Below are positions 45,887-55,159 of a stretch of 64,000 nt of DNA, piece by piece; position 1 is the stretch's first letter, and every line of letters begins with the position of its first letter. The notes below the pieces were generated by a model. The model was not told the DNA's origin. It saw only the letters and a list, made by a program, of their open reading frames with translations, and searched no databases. A program made the translations under genes and the position numbers. The stretch is from assembly GCA_903835005.1 (NCBI GenBank), contig CAILLK010000141.1, positions 1 through 64,000 on the forward strand. Direction: 5' to 3'. Origin of the DNA: an uncultured Bacteroidota bacterium (GTDB lineage: Bacteria > Bacteroidota > Bacteroidia > Chitinophagales > Chitinophagaceae).

Positions 45887-46977
45887 TGGCAGAGAAGCGT
45901 AAAATATCAATCAGGAAAATATTGCAGATGGTGGTTACTCTGATTGTAACCGGCTGCTGTATTACTGCTATGATCAGCGCTTCTAAAATTGAAGACAAAA
46001 AAATAGTACGTAAGGTAGCCGTACACATAAAGAACGATAAGAAATACCATTTTATAGAGCAGCAGGAAATATTGGATCTCGCAATTAAACGGAACCAGGT
46101 GGACCTGGAACATACGCCCATTTCAAAACTGGATATCCAGGGCATGGAGCAGGTTATTATGGCCGATCCCTGGGTTGCCAATGCACAGGTTTTTATAGAC
46201 AAGGAATATGTGCTGCAGATGTATGTTACACAGCGGATTCCTGTTGCAAGGGTATTCGACAGAAGCAACCGGTCTTATTATCTCGATACTACTTTAAGTA
46301 TCATGCCGGTTTCGCCCAACTATGTTTACTATACTACGCTCATCACCAATATGCCCGATATAAATAACGACAATGCAGGCTGGGCGCTGAGGAAAGATAT
46401 CGTGAGCCTGGTAAGAAAGCTGCAGGCCGATTCTTTCTGGAATGCTCAGGTATCGCAGATCATTGTTGATTCGCCCGGCATGTTTGAACTCGTTCCGGTT
46501 TTAGGTGATCAGCGGATAATTTTAGGCGATGTTTCCCGGCTGAATGAGAAGCTCGATAACCTGTTTATTTTCTATAAAAATGTCCTCAACCGCATAGGCT
46601 GGGATAAGTACGAAGCCCTCGATCTGAGGTTTAGCGGCCAGGTTATCGCTACCCCTTCACTGCCTTATAAAGGGCCAACAGATAAGGCTGTGGTAACTAT
46701 GAACTGGATCAACAGTATTCTGGAAACTGAAGCAAAGAACGATGCGGAAAACACAACGCGGGATTCGGTAAAGGCCGAGGCAAAAAAGATTCAGGCGATA
46801 CCGGTTAAAGCAAAGCTGGTTATAAAGCCGGCGAAAAAGCCGGTTAAGAAAATCAAGTATGTAATGCCCGATAAGGCGGCACAGAAAACAACTGATAAGA
46901 AAGGTAAAAATACATCGGATAAAAATAAAGGACAGGCAAATGGCGCTAAGAACAAACAGGATAAAAAGAGTCACTAA
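45886..46977 (+). CDS. ftsQ: Cell division protein FtsQ
   Basis: Bitopic membrane protein of 363 residues. It has a short cytoplasmic N-terminus, a transmembrane helix (about 12-32), a POTRA domain (about 40-115, ending MADPWVANAQVFIDKEYVLQM) and the FtsQ beta-domain (to about 265, QRIILGDVSRLNEKLDNLFIFYKNVL and YEALDLRFSGQVI). The last ~90 residues form a Lys/Ala-rich low-complexity tail (PVKAKLVIKPAKKPVKK) not found in E. coli FtsQ. It scaffolds the FtsL/FtsW/FtsI complex. It overlaps murC by one base. Confidence 0.9.
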   Translation: MAEKRKISIRKILQMVVTLIVTGCCITAMISASKIEDKKIVRKVAVHIKNDKKYHFIEQQEILDLAIKRNQVDLEHTPISKLDIQGMEQVIMADPWVANAQVFIDKEYVLQMYVTQRIPVARVFDRSNRSYYLDTTLSIMPVSPNYVYYTTLITNMPDINNDNAGWALRKDIVSLVRKLQADSFWNAQVSQIIVDSPGMFELVPVLGDQRIILGDVSRLNEKLDNLFIFYKNVLNRIGWDKYEALDLRFSGQVIATPSLPYKGPTDKAVVTMNWINSILETEAKNDAENTTRDSVKAEAKKIQAIPVKAKLVIKPAKKPVKKIKYVMPDKAAQKTTDKKGKNTSDKNKGQANGAKNKQDKKSH

Positions 46978-46998
46978 CCAGTTATAAATTTCAGCAGT

Positions 46999-48420
46999 AT
47001 GAGCAAAAAAGAACAACCCATTATTGTAGGCCTGGATATTGGCACAACCAAGGTGGTAGCTATTGCGGGCAGGAAAAATGAGTTTGGAAAAGTGGAAATA
47101 CTCGGTTCGGGCCGTTCCGATTCGGCGGGTGTGAGCCATGGTGTGGTTATGAATATAGAGCAGTGCATCCGCTCTATCGAGCTGGCTATTGATAATTGTA
47201 TTGCCTCTAATCCCAACCTTGAAATTAAGGAGGTGTATGTAGGCATTGCAGGCCAGCACATCAAAAGCCTCCAGACCAGGGGCGACCGGGTGCGCGGCAA
47301 TGTGGATAGCGAAATAGGCAAGGATGATATTGAATTACTGGTCAGAGATCAGTATAAAACATACATACCAGCAGGCGACCAGATCATTGATATTATTCCG
47401 CAGGATTTTACGGTGGATAGTATCCCTAATGTGGTGGACCCGATAGGCATGAGCGGTGTAAAGATCGGGGCGAATTTTCATATCATCACCGGCGACCGGA
47501 ATGCCATCCGCAACATTAAGCGGTGCGTGGATAAGTCGAAGCTGATGACCCGCGACCTGGTACTGCAGCCCCTTGCCTCGGCCGCAGCTGTCATGAACGA
47601 TGAAGACCTGGAAGCTGGCGTGGCTATAGTAGATATAGGGGGTGGCACTACCGATCTGGCGGTCTTCTACGATGGTATGCTCAAGCATACTGCGGTTATT
47701 CCTTATGCCGGCGTAAACATCACAAACGATATCCGTAACGGGCTTGGTGTATTGCGCGCCCAGGCCGAGCAGATGAAGGTTCAGTTTGGCACTGCACTTG
47801 CCGATGAGGCCAATGCAAATGCCTATATTACTATTCCGGGGCTGAGAGGATTGCCTCCTAAAGAAATTTCCGTAAAGAACCTTGCCCACATCATACAGGC
47901 AAGGATGCAGGAGATACTGGAATATGTGGTTTACCATCTCAAGCAGATAGATCTCGATAAGCGGCTGTATGGCGGTATCATCCTTACAGGTGGTGGTGCT
48001 CAACTGAAGCACATTACCCAGCTTACGGAGTTCGTAACCGGCATGGGTGCACGCATAGGTTATCCCAACGAGCACCTGGCTGGCGGCCATAACGATAACC
48101 TGATGAACCCTATGTATTCCACATGTATAGGCCTCATTTTGCGCGGCTATCACGACTTTGAAAACGGCAGGATGCGCTTTGCCGGCGAAGGTGGCAACTT
48201 TATGCATATTCAGGCCGATGTAGAAAAAGAAGTGGCAGCTGAGACGGATACAGATGATGATATGCAGTTGGAAAAAGAAGTAACCGAGAGCGAGGAACAA
48301 CTGGAAAGATACAAGCAGAAGGCACGCAACCGTAACGAAAATGTAAAGCGCCTGTTCGATGGTCTGAAAGGTAAATTCATGAAGATATTTGAAGACGTAG
48401 AGGACGAAGAAATAGGCTGA
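46999..48420 (+). CDS. ftsA: Cell division protein FtsA
   Basis: Actin-like ATPase of 473 residues that tethers FtsZ to the membrane. Phosphate-binding motifs are VGLDIGTTKVVAIAG (about 10-24) and VAIVDIGGGTTDLAVF (about 209-224). IILTGGGAQLKHI (about 327) is the adenosine motif. The SHS2/1C insertion carries SAGVSHGVVMNIEQC. The C-terminus ends in a helical stretch (NENVKRLFDGLKGKFMKIFE, about 448-467) that can act as the membrane-targeting amphipathic helix. It is 21 bp downstream of ftsQ. Confidence 0.95.
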   Translation: MSKKEQPIIVGLDIGTTKVVAIAGRKNEFGKVEILGSGRSDSAGVSHGVVMNIEQCIRSIELAIDNCIASNPNLEIKEVYVGIAGQHIKSLQTRGDRVRGNVDSEIGKDDIELLVRDQYKTYIPAGDQIIDIIPQDFTVDSIPNVVDPIGMSGVKIGANFHIITGDRNAIRNIKRCVDKSKLMTRDLVLQPLASAAAVMNDEDLEAGVAIVDIGGGTTDLAVFYDGMLKHTAVIPYAGVNITNDIRNGLGVLRAQAEQMKVQFGTALADEANANAYITIPGLRGLPPKEISVKNLAHIIQARMQEILEYVVYHLKQIDLDKRLYGGIILTGGGAQLKHITQLTEFVTGMGARIGYPNEHLAGGHNDNLMNPMYSTCIGLILRGYHDFENGRMRFAGEGGNFMHIQADVEKEVAAETDTDDDMQLEKEVTESEEQLERYKQKARNRNENVKRLFDGLKGKFMKIFEDVEDEEIG

Positions 48421-48528
48421 TAATAAGTATGAACTCATAAGTAATAAGTCGCAGGTAATAAATTTTGGAAAACACATTTAAAATTCACAACTCAATAAAT
48501 ATTCACTAACCCCCCAAATTAAGAGTAT

Positions 48529-50169
48529 ATGATACATTTTGAAATCCCCAGGAATCAGTCATCTATTATTAAAGTAATAGGCGTAGGTGGCGGCGGAAGT
48601 AATGCCGTAAATTACATGCACAGCCTTGGTATAGAAGGTGTGGATTTTGTTGTCTGCAATACAGATTCGCAGGCGCTTGCTTTAAGCCCGGTGGCCAACA
48701 AAGTGCAGCTCGGACCTCATCTCACCCAGGGCCTGGGGGCCGGGGCAAATCCCGAGATCGGTAAGCAGTCGTGCGAGGAAAGTCTCGATGATATCGCCAA
48801 GATACTGAAGGTAAATACCCGCATGGCCTTTATTACTGCCGGGATGGGCGGTGGCACTGGTACAGGTGGTGCGCCTGTGGTATCCAAGATCTGCAAGGAA
48901 CTGAATATCCTCACCGTGGGTATTGTAACAACCCCTTTTACCTATGAGGGCCGCAAACGCATGAAGCAGGCTATGGAAGGCATTGAGCGCATGCGCGATA
49001 ATGTAGATACCATACTCATTATATCCAACGACAAACTGCGCCAGCAGTTCGGCAATCTGCCTTTCACTCAGGCATTTGCCAAAGCCGATGATATACTGGC
49101 TACTGCTGCTAAGTGTATTACAGATGTGATCACTACTACCGGCCAGATCAATGTGGACTTTGCCGATGTATGCACCGTAATGAAAAATGGCGGCGTGGCT
49201 ATATTGGGCAGCGCTGCTGCAAGTGGCGAAAACCGCGCCAAGATGGCTGTGGAAGAAGCCCTCAATTCTCCGTTGCTCAACGACAGCGATATACGTGGCG
49301 CCAAGTGGTTGCTGCTCAATATCACATCGGCCGCAGGCGAGTTTGAGCATACCATGGATGAGGCTGAAGCTATACAGGAATATGTGCAGATGATGGCCGG
49401 CGATAATTGCGATGTAATACTGGGTATGGGCCACGATCCTAACCTGAAGGAAAGGATTGCGGTAACCGTGATTGCTACAGGGTTCAACATGAAGGAGATC
49501 AACATTGAGATGCCTATCCGCAATCATGAGCCTGAAAAAATAACTGTGAAGCTGGGCGATAAATCAGCCATCCCTGTCAACAGTGATGACGATGTAAAAA
49601 CAACCCTGCAGCAGCCTGTGAGCATGGAGCCTGTGCTGGTCGAGATGCCCATAGTGCACTACACCCTGCCTGAGTTAAAGCCTGAAGAATTGGTTGAACC
49701 GGAACCTGTATACCAGTATGTGCCGCCGGTTGAAGAGCCGGTTACTGCATATGCACAGGTAAACACCCTGTTTGTGCACGAAGAAAAAAGGCCGGATGAA
49801 ATACCCATGCAGCTGGTGATCAAAAATGAAGAACCAGTGCGTGAGCCGGTAACTATGAAAATAGGGGAGCGCATACTCAGTGAAGAGGAGATAGAAGAAC
49901 GCAGAAGGTTTGAAGAGCAGAAAAGGCAACTGGAAGACCGCGCAGAGCGCCTGCGCCGCATGAGCTTCAATATTAAAGGCACCGAGAGCAATGACGAAAT
50001 GGAAGCAGTGCCGGCCTATATGCGCAAGAACCTGAAACTCGATAACCAGGTTGCTTCATCCGATCCTTATTTCAGCGGCTACAGCATTGGCCGTAACGAT
50101 AATAAAGATAACCAGCAATCATCTATACAAACCATCAATACTTTCCTTGATGGCAAGAAACCTGATTGA
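48529..50169 (+). CDS. ftsZ: Cell division GTPase FtsZ
   Basis: Tubulin-like GTPase, 546 residues, forming the Z ring. GTP-binding glycine loops are GVGGGGSNAVNYM (18-30) and GGGTGTG (107-113), and NTDSQAL is at 44-50. The tubulin/FtsZ core ends near 325. A long linker (about 330-480) is rich in Pro, Glu and Val. Then come a predicted coiled coil (SEEEIEERRRFEEQKRQLED) and a C-terminal segment with VPAYMRKNLKLD, the partner-binding peptide region, ending SIQTINTFLDGKK. The length is greater than E. coli FtsZ because of the linker, as usual for Bacteroidota. A terminator follows. Confidence 0.97.
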   Translation: MIHFEIPRNQSSIIKVIGVGGGGSNAVNYMHSLGIEGVDFVVCNTDSQALALSPVANKVQLGPHLTQGLGAGANPEIGKQSCEESLDDIAKILKVNTRMAFITAGMGGGTGTGGAPVVSKICKELNILTVGIVTTPFTYEGRKRMKQAMEGIERMRDNVDTILIISNDKLRQQFGNLPFTQAFAKADDILATAAKCITDVITTTGQINVDFADVCTVMKNGGVAILGSAAASGENRAKMAVEEALNSPLLNDSDIRGAKWLLLNITSAAGEFEHTMDEAEAIQEYVQMMAGDNCDVILGMGHDPNLKERIAVTVIATGFNMKEINIEMPIRNHEPEKITVKLGDKSAIPVNSDDDVKTTLQQPVSMEPVLVEMPIVHYTLPELKPEELVEPEPVYQYVPPVEEPVTAYAQVNTLFVHEEKRPDEIPMQLVIKNEEPVREPVTMKIGERILSEEEIEERRRFEEQKRQLEDRAERLRRMSFNIKGTESNDEMEAVPAYMRKNLKLDNQVASSDPYFSGYSIGRNDNKDNQQSSIQTINTFLDGKKPD

Positions 50170-50198
50170 TAATTGAGTTTGGAATAATCTGGTATCAG

Positions 50199-50233
50199 AA
50201 AGAGCCGGAGATTAAAACTTTGGCTCTTTTAAT
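50199..50233 (+). terminator. Terminator of the dcw cluster
   Basis: An 8-bp stem AAAGAGCC / GGCTCTTT with a 15-nt loop, followed by TTTAATTTTG, 30 bp after the ftsZ stop. Confidence 0.7.
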
Positions 50234-50308
50234 TTTGTTTAACTTATTTTAGCAGAGTTTGGCACGTAATGTGATTATGTATTAGTAACCAACAATTAAA
50301 CAAGGTTT

Positions 50309-50584
50309 ATGAAAAAAATGATTTTCGCGATGACCATCGCAACAGGGCTTCTGGCAGCAAACTTTGCCAATGCTCAGACTACTGAAAAGACAACAACCAA
50401 AGTGCACAAAACCACCTCGGTAAAAACAACTGATGCATCAAAAGCAACAGCGGCAAAAGCACCTGAACAGACTGCGCATGCAGCCAATACAGCGCCGGTA
50501 ATTACTAAAAGTGACGCAAAAACCACACCTCCGGTAAAAACCAAAGCCACCAAAAAAACGGTAACAGAGGTGAAAACCAAGTAA
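50309..50584 (+). CDS. Small secreted Lys/Thr/Ala-rich protein
   Basis: Protein of 91 residues with a clear signal peptide (MKKMIFAMTIATGLLAANFA, cleavage near NAQ at 23). The mature part is almost entirely low complexity: Thr, Lys and Ala with Val and Pro (e.g. TTEKTTTKVHKTTSVKTTDA), so it is very basic and likely unstructured. No family is recognised. It is monocistronic with a strong terminator just after it. A periplasmic location and binding to anionic polymers are possible but unproven. Confidence 0.8.
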   Translation: MKKMIFAMTIATGLLAANFANAQTTEKTTTKVHKTTSVKTTDASKATAAKAPEQTAHAANTAPVITKSDAKTTPPVKTKATKKTVTEVKTK

Positions 50585-50600
50585 AACAGCAATGAATTAA

Positions 50601-50636
50601 ACAGGGTGCCCGGTATGTATCGGGCACCCTGTTTTT
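50601..50636. terminator. Strong intrinsic terminator
   Basis: A 12-bp perfect stem ACAGGGTGCCCG / CGGGCACCCTGT with an 8-nt loop, followed by TTTTAAAT. It ends the small secreted protein gene and lies just beyond the convergent SGNH gene. Confidence 0.9.
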
Positions 50637-50666
50637 AAATCTCTTTTCTAATCTTAATATACTTAC

Positions 50667-51542
50667 TTATTTAAGTTCATCAACGATTTTTTTTATTTTT
50701 TCAGCATAGCTATTTTCGATTTTTGCATGGTATTTAATTTGCGATACACTCCGACCAGTGAAATACTTGTAAAATAAGCAGGCAATCATATAAGATCCAT
50801 ATTCAGTAGGATGATTAGTGTGAGTAGAAAAGCACTGGAAAGGAAGTGTCTGTATCTTGGCTTTTTGAAAGGCTTCACCTACTGGAATAATGTCTGCCGA
50901 TATATTGGAGGCTATTTCATCGAAAGTTGTTTTAATAATCTGAAACTCTTCTTCACTATTATGAAATGTATCTGAACAATAAATTTCTTTAAGCTTATCG
51001 TTGGGTAGACTATGTAGAATAAAAGTTCTTATCACATTTCTGCTTTTTCCGGATTTGCCTCCAGGTATACAATAATTGATGGGATATTTATTCAGGGTAA
51101 TAGACTGAAATAATATTGTTTTAGCACCTTGAAGCTTTATCAGACTGTCAAACATTAAAACGGCAGGCTTGAATGCCAACTGCCGAAGTTCAGGAATAAG
51201 TATATTGAAAGGTCGTTCTTGTAAAACCACATAATCCCATTTGTCAGTCAAAATCTTTGTGATTGTTTGTGGTATTTCATTGAGTGATGCCGCAGAATAG
51301 CCAGTATCGTTGTGATAGCTATGAGTTAAATGATCAGCTAATGATGCGCCGGCATGAGTCATTACACTCACTTTAATATCCACATTAGTTTCATCAAACA
51401 TTTCCTGTAAGGTTATCGGCATCTCATTATAATATGTAAAGCTATTGCCAATTAACAATAGCTTCTTTTGCCCCTGCCCTGAAGCTATTAGAGGAGATAA
51501 GCTAAACAGAAATATAGCTAAATTTACAAGTATCTTTAACAT
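50667..51542 (-). CDS. SGNH/GDSL-like secreted hydrolase-fold protein
   Basis: Protein of 291 residues with a signal peptide (cleavage near ASGQ, about 23). It resembles SGNH-type esterase-fold proteins of the DUF4886 kind. Block I is LLLIGNSFTYYNEMP with the presumed nucleophile Ser34, block II has HAGASL, and DYVVLQERPF corresponds to the later oxyanion block. The final block is THTNHPTEYGSYM, where His244 matches the catalytic His but the usual Asp three residues earlier is His241. Activity is therefore uncertain. The substrate is unknown; relatives act on acyl or acetyl esters of glycans. It lies 80 bp downstream of an M16 peptidase gene on the same strand. Confidence 0.65.
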   Translation of the reverse strand: MLKILVNLAIFLFSLSPLIASGQGQKKLLLIGNSFTYYNEMPITLQEMFDETNVDIKVSVMTHAGASLADHLTHSYHNDTGYSAASLNEIPQTITKILTDKWDYVVLQERPFNILIPELRQLAFKPAVLMFDSLIKLQGAKTILFQSITLNKYPINYCIPGGKSGKSRNVIRTFILHSLPNDKLKEIYCSDTFHNSEEEFQIIKTTFDEIASNISADIIPVGEAFQKAKIQTLPFQCFSTHTNHPTEYGSYMIACLFYKYFTGRSVSQIKYHAKIENSYAEKIKKIVDELK

Positions 51543-51622
51543 TTAGAGCTGGTTTTCGATAATTGTTCTTGAAAGAATTCCAAACCCATAAAACTAAATT
51601 GGTACCATTAACCATATATCCG

Positions 51623-52864
51623 CTATCCCTCCTTCTTCCGGTAAAACAATGTATTTCCGTTCCCCTTCCTGAAAATATCCTTTGCTGTCTGCTGAATGGA
51701 TTCTGCGGTCAGCGCCTTGTATTTGCCCCATTCTTCATTAATCATTCCGGCATCACCCATCAGCTCATAAAAAGCCAGGTTATTTGCCCTGCTCAGCAAG
51801 GTCATATCTTCAAAGGCTATCATTGCCTCAATCTTATTTTTCGCCTTCTGCAGTTCAAGGTCTGTTATGCCATTGGCCACAAATTTAGCAATTTCATTAT
51901 CCACAGCAGCGTTGGCATCTTCCAGGCTTTTGCCTTCCCTTATTTTTCCCTCTATCACCAGCAAGCCGGGGTCAAGGCTGCCGGTATGGTAGCAACTGAT
52001 GTTGCTGAACAACTGCTCCTCTTTCACCAGCCGCTGGTATAGCCTCGATGAAAAGCCGTTGCCCAGTATATCGGTAACCAGGTCGGCAGGGTAGTAGGCA
52101 GGCTTAAGGCGGGCGGCTATATGCCAGAATTTATATAGCGCATCCAGCGGCACATCGGCATGCACGGTTTCCAGTGTGTCGCTTTCCTGTGCAGGTTCAG
52201 CAGGCAGCTGGCGGGTATATTTTTCACCTGCCGGTATCGGGCCAAACCATTTCTCAGCCAGTTCCTGCACCTGCTCCACAGTTACATTGCCCGCCACGCA
52301 CATCACCGCATTCTGCGGGTTATAATGCATACCGAAGAATGCCTTCACATCCTCCAGTTGCGCTTCCTCTATTTGTTTCAGGTCTTTGCCTATTGTAGGC
52401 CACTGGTAAGGGTGTTTTTTATAAGCCTGCCTGCGTATCAGGTGCCAGGCATCGCCATAAGGCTTGTTGAGGTAGTGCTCTTTAAACTCTTCACACACCA
52501 CTTTGCGCTGCACGTCCAGGCTTTTTTCGCTGAAGGCCAATGACAGCATACGATCGCTTTCCAGCCAGAAAGCCGTTTCCAGGTTTTTAAGTGGCAGTTG
52601 AATGTAGTAGTTGGTGATATCATTGGTGGTATAAGCATTGTTTTCCCCACCAGCCATCTGCAGCGGTTCATCATAATCCGGGATGTTCACACTGCCGCCA
52701 AACATCAGGTGCTCAAACAGGTGTGCAAACCCCGTCCGCTCCTGTTCCTCATCCCTTGCGCCCACATCATACAGTATATTCATGGCCGCCATAGGTGTAG
52801 CCTTATCCACATGCACAATAACCCTTAATCCGTTTCCCAGCCGGAACCGCTCAAATTGAAGCAT
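51623..52864 (-). CDS. M16 family zinc peptidase, short form
   Basis: Processing-peptidase-like M16 protein of 413 residues with one active and one inactive domain. The inverted zinc motif HLFEH is at 48-52 within GFAHLFEHLMFGG, and the second half has the M16 C-domain pattern (VCVAGNVTVEQVQELAEKWF). There is no signal peptide, so it is probably cytosolic, unlike the long M16 peptidase at 0.6-3.4 kb. M16 proteins of this size often work as heterodimers, but no partner is adjacent. A promoter element lies 17 nt upstream of the ATG. Confidence 0.92.
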   Translation of the reverse strand: MLQFERFRLGNGLRVIVHVDKATPMAAMNILYDVGARDEEQERTGFAHLFEHLMFGGSVNIPDYDEPLQMAGGENNAYTTNDITNYYIQLPLKNLETAFWLESDRMLSLAFSEKSLDVQRKVVCEEFKEHYLNKPYGDAWHLIRRQAYKKHPYQWPTIGKDLKQIEEAQLEDVKAFFGMHYNPQNAVMCVAGNVTVEQVQELAEKWFGPIPAGEKYTRQLPAEPAQESDTLETVHADVPLDALYKFWHIAARLKPAYYPADLVTDILGNGFSSRLYQRLVKEEQLFSNISCYHTGSLDPGLLVIEGKIREGKSLEDANAAVDNEIAKFVANGITDLELQKAKNKIEAMIAFEDMTLLSRANNLAFYELMGDAGMINEEWGKYKALTAESIQQTAKDIFRKGNGNTLFYRKKEG

Positions 52865-52880
52865 ACAACAGTGTTTGGAG

Positions 52881-52888
52881 CAAAGTTA
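52881..52888 (-). promoter_or_regulatory. -7 promoter element of the short M16 gene
   Basis: Reads TAACTTTG on the minus strand, matching TAnnTTTG and followed by C as often seen; 17 nt upstream of the ATG at 52864. Confidence 0.5.
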
Positions 52889-53508
52889 ACTGAATAAGGA
52901 TCAGGATTTAAGGATTTTAAGGATTTCAATGTATCCTGAATTTTATGCCAGCTTACCTGCTGTTTATTCATCGGTTTGCGTGCCTGGGTTGGATTGCTAT
53001 CTTTTATGTGAATTGCACACTGCTCTGAAAAAATATTTTTGCGCACTTTTTTATTGATTTTAAGGTAGTTAGTTCCTGATAATTGCGCATTTCTTCAGTA
53101 AGTGTGCAATTTTGATTTAGGTCATGTTACTTGTTATATTGCTTTCTGCAAAATCCATGTGGTTGCTTCGCCGCATTTTGCTATTATAAGTTGATTTAGA
53201 TTCAGGAACATTTCACTATGATATGATGGCAAGTATATGATAATCAAAATATGGCTTTGGTGGTATTTTCAGCGCAAAGTCGTCTGACTGCTGAAGAAGC
53301 GGTTCTGACGACTTTCAGTCAATATTTCAGCACTGTCATTTTCATAGTGCTTGTGCGCAGCAAATCGTTTACTTGCAATGACCCTCAATTTTTAAAGCAT
53401 AATAAAAGACCATGGTCGTTGCAGATGTCATTTAAGTCAATTCATTGAAAAACAAGCGACATGCAGCCTCAGGAGTTTTGCATAAAGATCCGGATAAGCA
53501 GGGTGATT
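52889..53508. other. Intergenic stretch, nothing functional recognised
   Basis: About 620 bp AT-rich sequence at the left edge of the accessory island. It holds a small degenerate direct repeat of AAGGATTT (52905-52930). A 65-codon open frame at 53251-53448 has no supporting features. No RNA gene or insertion sequence remnant was recognised. Confidence 0.5.
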
Positions 53509-54513
53509 TTATTTAGTTTGGGATTTTTTGATTGACTGGCGTTGTAAGGCCCTGCGCTGGGCGCGGTTCATTGGCTTAGGTTGAGGTATTGGTTCAGGCT
53601 TTGGGCTATTCTCTTTTTCTACTATATCGGAGTAGTAATTGAGACGGGCAGCGTGTTCGTCTTCGAAGCCTTCGCACCAGAGTTCCTCACCCCTGCCTTC
53701 TACTATTGGTGCTGGTGCAGTGGCAGCTTTACTTTGTAGCTGCTTTTCTTTTAGAGGATCCTGCACTTTAGGATCATTGCTTTGTTTTGCTCCGGCTTCT
53801 TTTCCGGCGAGGCATTCCATGAAGGCCAAATGCTCTTCTCGGATGATTTTCCGGCGCTCTCCGGCTGAGATTTCAGGCATGGAATAGTTTACAGGGACGT
53901 ATGGGGCATCCGGGTCATTGTAATTGTCCCCGGCGTATGGATCGGGTTCGCAGGTTGGCGGGTTTTCGTACCAGAACATTTTGTCTTCGATGTCGAGCTG
54001 GATTTCCCTTGTGTTTTCTTCTTTCTTTGGGATGCAGTTATATTCGTCTATTTTTCCTTTCATGAGGTTGTGAGGCCTTACCCTGGCAAGGCTGCGGATA
54101 TAATCGTCCATCAGGGGCTGGATTTCGAGGGCCAATTCGGGTTTCTTTTTATTGGCAAATTCCATGAAGCGATTCCTCATTTCGATTGTTTCGTTGAGGG
54201 CGTTGCCTTTGGTGAGTTTGCGGACGAGAGTCCCGAGCTTGTAGAGATTATTTATCTGATCGTTGGTGTACGGACTAAATGCTTTGGCGGGATCGAGCAT
54301 TTTTTCCTGGTAATTTATGAATATAAGCCATGCATTTTCGGTGCCGATGGCAGGCATATTATCAGTACTTTTTTTGAGTCGGTCCCATTCATTTTCGGCG
54401 GTCCAATAGTGCATGGTGCGGCGGCTGATGCCCAGCAGTTGCGCAATCTCGGTTTTGGTGAGATCTGTTTTGATCAGGAGCGATTCGGCGAGTTCTTTTT
54501 TGTCTTCTTTCAT
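53509..54513 (-). CDS. HTH protein resembling a phage terminase small subunit
   Basis: Protein of 334 residues. The N-terminal part (about 10-45, LLIKTDLTKTEIAQLLGISRRTMHYW) is a helix-turn-helix of the type found at the start of terminase small subunits and some recombination-related proteins. The middle is helical (about 60-170). The C-terminal half is Pro/Glu/Lys-rich and seems disordered, ending in NRAQRRALQRQSIKKS. No phage genes are nearby, so it may be a domesticated or relic phage gene, or a DNA-binding regulator. I cannot assign a function with confidence. A 20-bp palindrome lies about 185 bp upstream of its start. Confidence 0.6.
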   Translation of the reverse strand: MKEDKKELAESLLIKTDLTKTEIAQLLGISRRTMHYWTAENEWDRLKKSTDNMPAIGTENAWLIFINYQEKMLDPAKAFSPYTNDQINNLYKLGTLVRKLTKGNALNETIEMRNRFMEFANKKKPELALEIQPLMDDYIRSLARVRPHNLMKGKIDEYNCIPKKEENTREIQLDIEDKMFWYENPPTCEPDPYAGDNYNDPDAPYVPVNYSMPEISAGERRKIIREEHLAFMECLAGKEAGAKQSNDPKVQDPLKEKQLQSKAATAPAPIVEGRGEELWCEGFEDEHAARLNYYSDIVEKENSPKPEPIPQPKPMNRAQRRALQRQSIKKSQTK

Positions 54514-54696
54514 TTTGATGTAGTCTAAAGTCTTTAGTATTTAGTCTAAAGTTTATATCAATATATTGTTTGGTAAATTTGAATTTTAAATTATAAATTC
54601 CATTTAGTTCAAAATAAGATTTTCGGGAACAAAGTTCCGGTGGGGATTTGGATTACTGAAAAGAAGTTTTTATGACAGTGCAGTTTTCGTACTGTC

Positions 54697-54716
54697 ATGT
54701 ACCGTATACGGTACAT
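54697..54716. promoter_or_regulatory. 20-bp perfect palindrome (operator-like)
   Basis: ATGTACCGTA followed by its exact complement TACGGTACAT. It overlaps the right arm of another inverted repeat, ATGACAGT (54672-54679) / ACTGTCAT (54691-54698). It is the sort of site bound by a dimeric regulator. It lies in the 646-bp gap upstream of the HTH gene; the rest of that gap is AT-rich with a degenerate AGTCTAAAGT repeat at 54525-54555 and the repeat copy at its right end. Confidence 0.5.
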
Positions 54717-54968
54717 CATGTAAATTTTTTCGGGGCTAATGGGTTGGGGATTATTGCTTTATAGGTTATTGATACCTTCGGATTTTCGCAAGTGCCCACA
54801 TAGTGGGATTTTGTTATGGGTTTTGGGAGATATTATGGTGAATCATTATTGATATTATTGTTTCTTTAGTTTGCAAACAAAAATGTTTGTATAAATTTTT
54901 GTTTGTGTAAAATTATGTTGTCGTTTTTTCTTGTTGTTTTATATTGATCTGTATAAAAATTGGAATAT

Positions 54969-55036
54969 TGGTGCGCCAGGGTCATGAACTTCGGATCTGA
55001 TTTTCGGGCTGTAGTAGTTTTTGAGAACTGGCAGCG
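54969..55036 (-). repeat. 68-bp palindromic repeat, copy 3 (downstream of PemK-like module)
   Basis: In minus-strand orientation it matches copy 2 (10023-10090) throughout, including TCTCAAAAAC, an identical 27-base centre, and the end TGGCGCACCA. It starts 123 bp after the stop of the PemK-like gene and lies in the same orientation relative to that gene as copy 2 does to the YafQ-type toxin. An 8-bp inverted repeat AATCAGGA / TCCTGATT (55040-55068) lies next to it. Confidence 0.8.
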
Positions 55037-55159
55037 ACAAATCAGGATTTCGGCTTTTTATCCTGATTAAGATAAGTAAACCAGAATGGTTAAAGATATG
55101 GAGAGGACAAAGAAAGAAACATATACTATTTCAATTCGTATTGCTGTGCTGCGTAAACC

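Noticed and set aside
47335-48477. Open frame of 380 codons on the minus strand opposite ftsA
   Set aside because: It is a shadow of the conserved ftsA frame; the predicted protein is Cys/His/Ile-rich with no family resemblance and no promoter.
48682-49527. Open frame of 281 codons opposite ftsZ
   Set aside because: Antisense shadow of ftsZ.
53251-53448. 65-codon open frame in the gap left of the island
   Set aside because: No promoter, no signal peptide, no domain and no terminator; length is within chance for AT-rich DNA.
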